Below, piece after piece: positions 55,450-64,000 of a stretch of 64,000 bases of DNA. This DNA is from Amblyomma americanum (Eukaryota; Arthropoda; Arachnida; Ixodida; Ixodidae), in assembly GCF_052857255.1 (NCBI RefSeq), contig NC_135498.1:161596124-161660123 (forward strand). Direction: 5' to 3'. Numbering within the stretch: position 1 is the first letter of the stretch; every line of letters begins with the position of its first letter. The translations under genes and the position numbers were made by a program. The notes under the pieces are model-generated. The model did not search any database and was not told the DNA's origin. It was given only the letters and a program-made list of their open reading frames with translations.

Positions 55450-56305
55450 AATAACCGGTCTTTGAGGTGCAAAAAAGATTCTCGGGGGATTTGTGAGCGC
55501 GGTGCATCGACATTGGCGCGTCGAACAGCGGAGCGCTGCGCGTGCCAGCCCAGCGTTGCCCCTGTGCGCGTGCGAAGAGTGTGTGCGAGGCGACGGCGTC
55601 ACAGAGCGTGGCGAGCATGAGGAGCCGAGAGCTGACGTGTCAGAAAACCGAGGTGTAAAGAAAGGCAGCGCAGCGGAGATCGAGTCATTCAAGCGTGGAG
55701 GTGGCAGCCGTCGAACGTTGGGTCCGTGCTTCCGTGGACCTCCCTTGGATCACTGACGCGAGCCTCCTGCGTTCCTTGCAAGTGTGGAGGTGGCAGTCAA
55801 TGGACTCAGGTTTCGTGCTACCGAAAGGCACTCCTGGGAAGCGTGCTTTAAGCCTCTGGCGTTTCGTGACGCCGTCGACGGGACCTGGCTACGTTTTTTC
55901 TGCGGCTTCCAAGTTCTTCGGGCTGTTGACGGGAGACCGGCAGCGGCGTCTCCCCGTGTTCCTCTCCGCTCGTACTACCACGTGGCTCAATTCCGCTGCT
56001 TCCTTCGACGCATCGCCAGCAGCGCGTCGCACTACATCGAGCGGCGTTCGCCCTGTCTCCAAGGCATCCCTGTTTCATCTGGGACGCTCAGTACCTGGTG
56101 AACTGTTTCCTTTTATTGTCTAGTGTTGTACACTTGTTGAGTGTGTTTTTTTCTTGTTGGTTTGTGTGCGTCTTATTGGCTCCCTTTCCTTTAAATTATA
56201 AGTACGGCTTAGTTTTGTTTTGTTTGATCTTTTTGTTCTTTTGTTCTAACCTGCACGCAATAGCGTTCCCCTTCGGAAAGTAAGGTACGCACTACCAATT
56301 CGCAA
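55450..56305 (+). repeat. Probable 5' LTR of gypsy element C (start approximate)
   Basis: The segment ends with CTGCACGCAATAGCGTTCCCC and TTCGGAAAG...CAACA just before a primer-binding site at 56309, matching the LTR end of B at 51332-51390. It contains a short repeat GTGGAGGTGGCAG at about 55696 and 55786. Length of about 0.9 kb would match the LTR of A, but I did not find a clear 5' boundary. Confidence 0.5.
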
Positions 56306-57470
56306 CAATTGGCGTCCGCGCGACGAACCCGTTTAACTTATACTGAGAGATTTTTTTAAGAGTAAGGAACGATGAGCACGCTAAAGCAATTAATTGAATA
56401 AGACAAATAGTTGGGGTCGAAAGACGCAGAGCTGCGTTCGTGGTTTGCTGCTGTGCACGAAAACAAGCGCGCTACACGTGCAGCCGAACGCGAGCATGCC
56501 AAGGCGCAAGCAGAAGCCAAACGCACACGCCAAGGCCTAAGCAGAAGCCGAACGCGAGCATGCCAAGGCGCAAGCAGAGGCTGAGGAGCGCAAAGGAAAA
56601 GCTGAACGCGAGCATACGAAATCTTTAGCAGAAGCTGAAGAGCGTAGATTGCAGCTTCAATTAAGGCTCGCAGAAGCAGGTGGGGGTAATAGGAATGGGC
56701 AACGGCACCGGGGTCCTTCGCAGTGGTTAGCCCGCACAAATTTATGCCGCCTTCCGACGATCGCAGGGATGACTTAGATGCACACCTCAAACGTTTTGAG
56801 CGTATCGCAGAAGGGCACAGCTGGCCCACGGAAAAATGGGCTAAATCACTATGTATATCTTTGACTGGGGAAGCTCTCCGTGTGTTATGCCGACTGTCCC
56901 CAGCAGATTCAATGGAAATATGAAAGGGCAAAACAAGCCTTGCTCCAACATTTTCAGTTTACGGCAGAAGGTTATCGCGAAAGGTTTCGTGAATGTAAGC
57001 CGCTTGATAAAGAAACAGGCAAGCAATACACATCAGGTTTGCGCAGTCTTTTCGATCAATCGGTTTAGATGTCGGGAATGGCCACAAAGTACGAAGATTT
57101 ACGTGGCTTGGTGGTAGCCGAACAGTTGATGAGGAACTGTCATAGTCGTCTGGCGGTTTTCCTTCGAGAACGAGAGTGCAAGATGCTGCACAAAATGGCT
57201 GAGGTAGCAGGCAACTTTCCAGAGGCTCAGCGGCAAAGAAATTTGCCTTCGTTTAAAGAATCGTTGGGCGTCCCGGGAGAAAAAGATGTTCCATCAAACA
57301 GACAGTCAGGAATGTGGCTCATATCTACCCGACCGGCGCATAAGGCTGTCGACTGTCGGTCTAAGCCAAAGCCGCTTTATTGCGTTTATTGTCGAAAACA
57401 GAGTATACATCCCTGTCAGAATTCTGGCCAATGGTGGATGAAGTGGAAACCAACATCTTGATGAATTATG
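56306..57470 (+). mobile_element. Ty3/gypsy retrotransposon C, gag-only remnant
   Basis: Primer-binding site TGGCGTCCGCGCGACGAACC at 56309, then gag from the ATG at 56372. The sequence resembles B through the zinc-knuckle region (near 57330-57400) and ends near 57470 at a 23-bp minisatellite. No protease, RT or integrase is present. It is either 3'-deleted or interrupted. Confidence 0.78.
56372..57461 (+). pseudogene. Gag of gypsy element C, broken
   Basis: The frame starts MSTLKQLIE and stops at codon 10, as in B. A charged coiled coil with repeated EREHAKAQAEA-type units follows, then the capsid-like core FMPPSDDRRDDLDAHLKRFE (56743), GHSWPTEKWAKSLCISLTGE, LRVLCRLSPADSME, and FRECKPLDKETGKQ. 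A frameshift occurs near 56920. The distal segment NCHSRLAVFLRERECKMLHK matches B, and a degenerate knuckle (MWLISTRPAHKAVDC) lies near 57310. Confidence 0.78.
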
Positions 57471-57490
57471 GTAGTGGGACTGCTGGATGT

Positions 57491-57624
57491 TGGCGTAATG
57501 GCAAACCATTATGCCAGCATATGGCAAGCTGGTTGCCGGCATAGTGGCAAGGTGGTTAGTGGCATAATGGCAAGCTGGTTGCCAGCATAATGGCAAGCCA
57601 TGTTGCCTGCATAATGTGGCATCT
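57491..57624. repeat. 23-bp minisatellite, 5-6 units
   Basis: Units of the form GCATAATGGCAAGCTGGTTGCC(A/G), with variants, run in tandem directly after the truncated gag of element C. Each unit contains an imperfect inverted repeat (TGGCAA/TTGCCA). Confidence 0.8.
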
Positions 57625-59570
57625 GCTGACAGCATGCAGTCTCAATTTTATCGGCGTCACTCAAGGGTTTCAATGTCTCCCCACCGCTGTCCATGTAGTT
57701 TTCGGCACAAAGACATGACAGCAGTGGCCGAACTGCTTTCTGCACACCATATGATAGTGACCCAGGGACTGCGGCACAAAGAAAACCAGGAACGGCTTGT
57801 GCCGAAGCATTATAAGCACGGGCGAGTGCCCCTGCAGAGAAAACCTGCTACGGCATGCACCGGAGTGCGGGCTCCGCCAGCGTCGTGCGCTTGGCTTTTT
57901 TTAATTTTTCATTGCGTTACATCTCTAGTAACTTTGCAGCGCACTGTAGCCACTGTGGGTCAACTTCTAGCTATGAGGAGCGATGTCAGCCAGGAGCTCC
58001 TAGTTCGAATTAATTTTTGCAGATGCCAACTTGTTCGAAATATTGAGTTGCCCCCACTGAAATACACAGGGCTGTGCCAGGACCCAGGCAACAGTTCGAA
58101 TGAACCGAGTTTGATATGACGAGCTCTTACTGTATCACGAGCAGAATACAAAGAGGTCTAATAGAATGCTCAAACACCAACTGTAACTGAATTAAAGTAC
58201 TATTATTTTTACGCAGCCACATTGGCACATTTTGGGCAAATTTTGTCAACATGAAACTATACAGGACACGGCACAGCCACGTGCAAGATACCGAATGTAT
58301 CAACATGGAAGGCAACATACATGCAGGGAGCGATTAGAAAGACTTCAAACTATGTTGCTACTGCACTTGACTGCTGCGCACGGAGGCTTTTTATTTTACC
58401 ACAATGATAATAGATTTGACACTGCTCACTAATGCTTTCGCAGTCATTGGATAGTTCCTCAATCACTGCATGAATTAATAATTTTTCTCAGAAAGGACGA
58501 AACACGCACACACTAATAACAATTATTTCCAAGGTGCCATCACAATCATCTTATAAAGGATGCGCTGTGACATCAGCAAAAGTTGTCCAGATCGAAGAGA
58601 AGGATTGAATGAAAACAATAAAAAAGGGGGGACAAAGATGCAATAGTGCCCACAGTAGGACTTAAACTTCCAAAGTGTGCTTGCTTGCAACTGCTTCCAC
58701 CTTCGGTGTGGCAGGCATTTTTCTCAATGAGCCTGCCATGCTCCTGCATGCTTCACCGGTGAGGCTCCGTGCAGCAGCCTCCTCCCGCGAACAAACTACA
58801 CGGGCCATTTCGAGCGTGAATTTCGCATCAGAGCAGTTATGGAGCATGAAATTCCATTTGGCCTCCGTGCTGAAAAGTCCCGCGAGTTCCTGCACCTGCA
58901 GTCATTAAAGAACAATCAGTGGCATTTTTGTTTACAGCACTTTATAACAAGTGTAAAGAGGTTTTGAAAACGCTGACACAGTCACAGTCACAAGCACAGT
59001 GCGAGGGCAATGAAGCAGTCCGCCAGTGTACCTTGTAAATGGTAACATCCGATGGTAAAGTCTGAATAAAACACAAATGACAGAAACAAACATACATTAA
59101 TCAAGAGGACGATGAGCAAAGTGACAGTGAAAGTATGCTACCTATTCAACGTGTATGCACCTTTTCGCAGAAGCAGTTCACTGGCTGTGATATCCACGGC
59201 GACAGGGAATAATGTGAGGAAACATGGTACAGGAGTCCTGCCAAGATCTTTGGGGCACACCTAACGCCAGAACGTTCAGCCACCTTACATATTCCAGATA
59301 CTCACCTACCTTATCAGTATTTTTCATACATGCTAATTTGGGGACACCAAATTAGAGGTCACCACAGTAAGGAAGAGGGAACCACAAAAAGCAATATTGA
59401 CCCTGAAAACACGTCCCAGTTAAGCAACACAGCCGTGAAAAAACAGGAATGAAGCCATAAAATACTGCACTTCCACAAAAATCAATCAAGGGAGTGGGCG
59501 CACAACTTTGCGGAGCTGGCGCGAATAGAGTTTGGACCGTCGGACTTACCCGTCTCCCCACCCCTCTCTT
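57625..59570. other. No feature recognised
   Basis: Short open frames at 57616-58119 (plus) and 58662-58895 (minus) lack family motifs. The latter (NCSDAKFTLEMARVVCSREE) looks protein-like and might belong to an element, but I cannot place it. Confidence 0.4.
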
Positions 59571-60130
59571 ATACCCTAGTTACACGGCCGACTTAACCGC
59601 GGTTAAGCGCAACCATGGTTAGGCGGAGTTAACTTTGGTTATCGTGAACTGCAGTTTGGCGGCGTTACACGCGGAAGCCTGTTCTCGGTGTGCGCAGATG
59701 TGTCGGTCACGTTGTTGCTCCAGAAGAGAAATCTGCACGGCTAATTTAACGGCAGTGGTACACAAAATCTTACCTAAAACACAAACGTAAGAAGTTTTCC
59801 TCGAACGAAGTTTGGTTGCATCTGAGCAGCGAAATTTGTGTTCCCGAGGTTATTGAAATTTAAACGAAACTTAATAAAGTCTTTTAACATTGGATGCAGT
59901 CGACTCCGCAGGCGACCCGAGAGCCAACTCACTCCACGTCTGCTTTGGCTCTCTCTGCGACTCTCCGTCCATCTTCCTGCCGCGCACCACGTTTAATTTT
60001 AGCAACTATTTTCCTATTTTAATTGTTTGCTAGATTAAGTGTTATTTTAAATTCTCTTCTATCACCTCTTATTGTGGTTTGGTGCGAGTGCCGTGGCGCC
60101 GTGCATCGGCGCGAAGTCGTACATCGCGAT

Positions 60131-61395
60131 GGCTCACAGCAAGCCCGTGCCGGACGCTGTGGACAAAGGCTGCGGGTTCTGGGCTATGTTCGTCGCCTAT
60201 CACACGGAAATGCAGCAGCGACGTTTGCGGCAACTCGCAATTCTCGACGAGCTGGAAGAACGGCAAGCTGAACAAGAGCAAGCGGAGAGAATGTGCAGGC
60301 GTCTGCAAGCCTTAGCTGCAAGGCTGTGCTCGCGTGAGCGTAGTCTGTGGACTTACCCCCGGGAAACGCCGTGGTATGAAACAACTCTCCCGCACCTTCC
60401 GGAGAGTGACTTCAGAGAAAATTGTCTAATGACCAGGAGCTGATTTCAATGCATCGTGGGTGTGTGCGAGTGCATGAAGCGGCGCAATACGAACATGCGC
60501 AAGGCGATACCGCTGCGCAAACGTGTGGCGATTGCCATATATCGTCTAGCCGCCTCAGCAGGTGAGAGAACGGTCGCAAATGTGTTTGGAGTGAGGTGCC
60601 CATCAGTAAACAATATTGTGAGGGAGTTTTGCGACGTGATGGTGGAAGTGCTGGAACCTCGGTATATAAAAATGCCGAGGACGCACGAGCTGGCCGAACA
60701 TCTCCGGCAGTTTGCAGCAGTCGCAGGCTTCGCGCAGGGCGTAGGAGCTGTCGACGGCTGCCACATTGAAGTTTGTCCAACTTCGGAACACGCTGTGGAT
60801 TACCACATTTATAAAGGGTGGTACAGCAAAATTCTTTTGGCTGTCGCAGACCACCGGTAGAAATTTTTGTACACGAGCACTGGGTCTCCTGGCCGAAACC
60901 ATGATGCAGCAGTTTTTGAAGTGTCGGCTTCCAAAGATTCTGGACAGCGATTTGTTCAAGAGGGAAGTGAAAGAAATTGAAGGTGTGCAGATTGGGCCTC
61001 TCTTCCTATCCGACCAAGCTTTCCCACTGCAGAAGAATGTAATGAAGCCCTTCCCACATTCTGGCATTATCGGTTCTGATGCAAAGGAATTTAATTTTCG
61101 CCTTTCTAGTGCCAGACGTGTGGTGTAAAATGCCTTTGGGCGCCTCAAGGCACGCTTCAGAATTCTACTGAAGGGCCTGGAATGTGACATTGTTAATGTA
61201 CCCTGTGTCATTCGATCATGCTGTGTCCTTCATAACATATTTGAAGAACTAACCGACAGCTGTGACTCTAACTGGCTGGATGTGGTGCATGTAGAAGACA
61301 GGCGACGGCTACAGCCCGTCTGCACAAGCAGTCAAGTGGAACCTTCAGGGGTGCCCGTAAGAAATGCCCTGGCAAAGCACCTTGCTTCAAAGTGA
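60131..61395 (+). pseudogene. PIF/Harbinger transposase, one frameshift and several stops
   Basis: From MAHSKPVPDAVDKG at 60131 the frame carries LWTYPRETPWYETTLP, an HTH-like segment (LRKRVAIAIYRLAASAGERT, VRCPSVNNIVREF), and the first catalytic Asp in VGAVDGCHIEV (near 60752). Two stops (TGA 60441-60443, TAG 60858-60860) interrupt this frame. The second Asp lies in SPGRNHDAAVFE (near 60900). A frameshift near 60925 leads to LKCRLPKILDSDLFKREVKE and SDQAFPLQKNVMKPFP. The third acidic site, before NAFGRLKARFR, is replaced by TAA at 61126-61128. The end is VRNALAKHLASK at 61395. Confidence 0.85.
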
Positions 61396-61399
61396 AATG

Positions 61400-62629
61400 C
61401 CTTGCATTTACTGCTCTGTTGGTGCACGAGTTTATTTCTGTGTGTTTTGTGGCATACAGGTTGAAAATATTCAACTGTGCATATGCCGGATGTTTCAGGG
61501 AATGTGATCGCTAATTTTTAAAAATAAGGTTTTTGAGATGACGAGAAACAATTTGCGCATAGTAATACAAGTGTTGGCGGACGCCAAAAAACAGGCGAAT
61601 CATCTTAACTAGTGAAGTGCTTAACTAAGTTACAATAGCTTTTAACTATTACCAATAGGCACTTGATTGGAATTAGTGATCTGTAGCCGGCCATTAGTAA
61701 TAGCCATATCAGTTTTTTAATTTCAAAAACGCCATTACTCTCGCCGCTGTGGCACGCCAAAATTTAGCTATTTCGACTAGTTACGATTACTGGGGGGGTT
61801 GCTTTGCCTACATACTGTTCGAAAGTGCGTGTATATTATAGCACGATGTAGCCAAATTTTGTCGTGCCACAGCGCCCATGGTAATGGCATTTTCGAATTT
61901 CTAGAAACTGATATGGCCATTCCTAGTGGTCTGGTACAAATGTCTAATTGCATTCAGGTGTCTTTTAGTAATAGTTTAAAAGTCAACTATTATAATTTAG
62001 TTAATCACTTAGCTATGTAACATGATTCACCTCAAAAACTTTATAAACATGAGTGATCACCTTCCCTGAAACACCAGGTATGTGCTTTTAAGCTGCTTTT
62101 GGTTCATGTGTCTTCATTCCACATTTTCATATGTGGCATCTTTGCAACCGTTCCGAAGTCTGAATCGGAACTGACATCTCCATTTCATGTAGGAAAAACA
62201 ACTGCGCTTAACAGACGAAGACAGAGGAAGAACATAGACATAGCCTTCGTCTGTAAGCACGCAGTTGTTTTTCAAAGATCATGTACAAACTGTCTCATCA
62301 AAAAGTTCAGAAGACGGAAATTGCAGCAAAACTTAATCGCTCAGCAGTATAAACATGCAGTCACAAACTGCAGTGTGTGCCTGCATAGTCCACTCCTCAG
62401 TTCATGGCTTCTGTTCTATATGCAGTGAGAAAATTTAGGTGCCTTATGATTTCGGTGTGCCAGAAACAATTGTGACTACTTGTACATTAGTAACTGTACA
62501 CAAGTTCTTACATTGTCCATGTCAACTTTGAGGAATTCCAGAATAGTTGAAAAAGGTTTCTGCATAAGCATTGTCAACAGAATATCGTTACCGGCAGTGC
62601 CTTGCTTATTACAGACAGGACAGAACCAA
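61400..62629. other. Non-coding or unassigned interior of the Harbinger-like element
   Basis: Between the two convergent genes. An open frame at 62099-62428 (plus, 109 codons) has Cys/His/Lys-rich text without a recognised motif. The 61620-62010 segment is AT-rich and holds TAGTAATAG-type words on both sides of an inverted arrangement. Confidence 0.4.
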
Positions 62630-63016
62630 TTATTCTTTATTCTCCTTCGAGTGCAAATAGTCCTTCATCACCTGTAGCATGCCCTTTTGCACCTCCCTGC
62701 TCTCTCTTTGGAGCTCGACGAGCTGCTTTCGCAGTTCACTGCTTTCCTTCGAAGCCTTGGCTGCACGTTCCTCGGCCTGCTCATGCATGGCCATTAGCTC
62801 ACGAAGCAGTGAGCTGGAAGGCCGCTTTCTGGGATTGGATGTACCTCTTCCACATCGCTCCCCACTCATTCCCTGCTCCCTGCCTGCTGGCTCGCTGCCT
62901 GCCCTGCTGTCGGTACTCTCTTCCAGGGGGCAGGGAAATGTAGCGGGTACGAGGTTCAAGTTTTCTTCATATTCAAAGACAATCTCTTGTCCAGTTTGTG
63001 CTTGATCCTCTGGCAT
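62630..63016 (-). CDS. Last exon of a coiled-coil protein, likely the Harbinger partner (Myb-like) gene
   Basis: A 128-codon open stretch on the minus strand, preceded by a good acceptor (CTTCATTCACAG) directly before ATGCCAGAGG. It starts with an acidic/Pro-rich region (EIVFEYEENLNLVPATFPCP), has a basic patch (NPRKRPSSS), and ends in a clear coiled coil (LLRELMAMHEQAEERAAKAS, LRKQLVELQRESREVQKG). Proteins of this C-terminal design accompany PIF/Harbinger transposases. A Myb/SANT domain would be in an upstream exon, which I could not find before 64000. Uninterrupted. Confidence 0.5.
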   Translation of the reverse strand: MPEDQAQTGQEIVFEYEENLNLVPATFPCPLEESTDSRAGSEPAGREQGMSGERCGRGTSNPRKRPSSSLLRELMAMHEQAEERAAKASKESSELRKQLVELQRESREVQKGMLQVMKDYLHSKENKE

Positions 63017-63020
63017 CTGT

Positions 63021-64000
63021 GAATGAAGGAAAAAAGAGAAAATGACACAGATATGTCACCCACTAAAATACAGAATGATATGATGGTTGGTAGGCAAGTA
63101 AAACCTCAATCACAGACTCTTGAAAACATAACAGGACAAGACACAGAGAAATCGCAGGGGGATAAGAGAGCTTCCTACTCATTAGTAAAAACAGTGTCGT
63201 GCGGCGCAAACTTTGCATTGCCTCTTGACCTTGTGTAAAACACCTATTAATGTTTGAATCTCGGGAGATTTTTGTGTTGCAACACCATGTCAGTTTTACA
63301 CTGAACACAACACAGCTGCCACATGTGGCAAAATGACTTATGACGGCCCTGCTGCTACATACGCCACTCATGTCAGTAGTGGCACGCTGTCCAGTCCCTG
63401 CAATGAATTTCTTGAACTTAAACATTTCTTGTCAAAGAGCATATATGAAGCCTCACTGAAAGGGTCTGGGCTATCACATTTTGAGATGCATTGCAAATTG
63501 TGCCGACAGGCTCAATTCTGTGTTCTCTGTGATGATGTCCAAGCACAAAAATCATTTTGTAAGGAAGCTACTGAAAACACTTTATAGGACTGTGCGTAAG
63601 GTCCTCCTTATCACTTATTGATTTGCAACTTTGGCTTTTAATGTTTTTGCTGGGTTTTAGACGAGTATGATTTGTTTCTTGTTTTCTTGCTGACATATAC
63701 TTTGCTGTTATGTTGATATGCTTATCTTTGGAGCATGCTCATTCATTTCTTTTTAATAAAAACACACCAAGTTATGAGTGAGGTGGCTCTTCGCATTGTT
63801 TGTGTAGTTTGCTTTTGGCGTCGTGTAGTGCTTCGATGCATCCTAGATCAACATCAATTAGCCCTTTGTAAGCAACGGTGAGGTACAACACAAATGAAGA
63901 AACAAAGGCCTGTTTGCACACATGATATTGCTTTCAACTCCCTGTTTATTTTTTCCGGTACTATTGCTCAAAAACTCTATAGTGGTTTCTGAAAGGCGTC
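63021..64000. other. No feature recognised
   Basis: The open frame at 63333-63587 (plus, 84 codons, with CKLCRQAQFCVLC) is short and lacks a family match. The remainder is AT-rich. An upstream exon of the partner gene could lie here on the minus strand but was not identified. Confidence 0.4.

Larger units (their letters stand above)
59575..63020 (+). mobile_element. PIF/Harbinger-like DNA transposon (boundaries approximate)
   Basis: A DDE transposase pseudogene (plus, 60131-61395) and a convergent minus-strand gene end with a charged coiled coil (62630-63016) form the two-gene layout typical of PIF/Harbinger elements. The left flank has CCTAGTTACACGGCCGACTT, then several TTAACC/GGTTAA words (59586-59640) that could be the left terminal and subterminal repeats. 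I did not find the matching right end, which may lie outside the window. Confidence 0.65.

Overview
This is a repeat-dominated stretch of an arthropod nuclear genome. The most likely source is a hard tick (Ixodida). That is an inference from the mix of elements: tRNA-derived SINEs of the type abundant in ticks, I-type LINEs with an RNase H domain, Ty3/gypsy, Penelope-like, piggyBac and PIF/Harbinger copies, and very long microsatellites. I found no convincing single-copy host gene, rRNA gene, functional tRNA gene or CRISPR array. Almost everything that codes is a mobile element, and nearly all copies are broken.

Layout. 1-9625 (minus) is a nested stack. A Ty3/gypsy element (A) has its gag, protease and integrase at 1-3220 and a ~0.9-kb 5' LTR split into 3221-3934 and 9428-9625. 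A nearly intact 5.5-kb I-type LINE (3935-9415) is inserted into that LTR about 2 bp from its TATA box. The LTR element itself sits inside a 310-bp tandem array (9627-10607), each unit of which carries an exon-like 57-nt segment. 10.6-15.2 kb is mostly unassigned, with a SINE carrying a clear target duplication and a 223-bp MITE-like inverted-repeat element. 15.2-18.4 kb (minus) is a heavily decayed gypsy element. 19.8-25.4 kb (minus) is a second I-type LINE (ORF1, then endonuclease-RT-RNase H) abutting an older LINE 3' fragment. 25.4-32.9 kb is mostly unassigned, with one SINE and an inverted repeat near 31.9 kb.

32930-35298 (plus) is a full piggyBac-like element with TTAA ends and matching terminal repeats. 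35.7-39.4 kb (plus) is a decayed gypsy element in canonical protease-RT-RNase H-integrase order, carrying an RTE fragment. 41.4-44.3 kb holds a SINE head, a CACGTG-rich block, a 5'-truncated LINE and an RTE tail. 46.1-47.4 kb holds TA and CA microsatellites and a tRNA-headed SINE. 47.4-49.6 kb holds Penelope-like fragments. 51.4-54.3 kb and 56.3-57.5 kb (plus) are two further gypsy copies (B, C) of the same broad type as A. 59.6-63.0 kb is a PIF/Harbinger-like transposase (plus) with a convergent coiled-coil partner gene (minus).

Biology. The window records successive layers of transposition. Elements A and B place integrase directly after protease with no room for reverse transcriptase between them, unlike the canonical copy at 36-39 kb. 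The best candidate for something not explained by known families is the 310-bp tandem array, whose exon-like cores look better conserved than the spacers.
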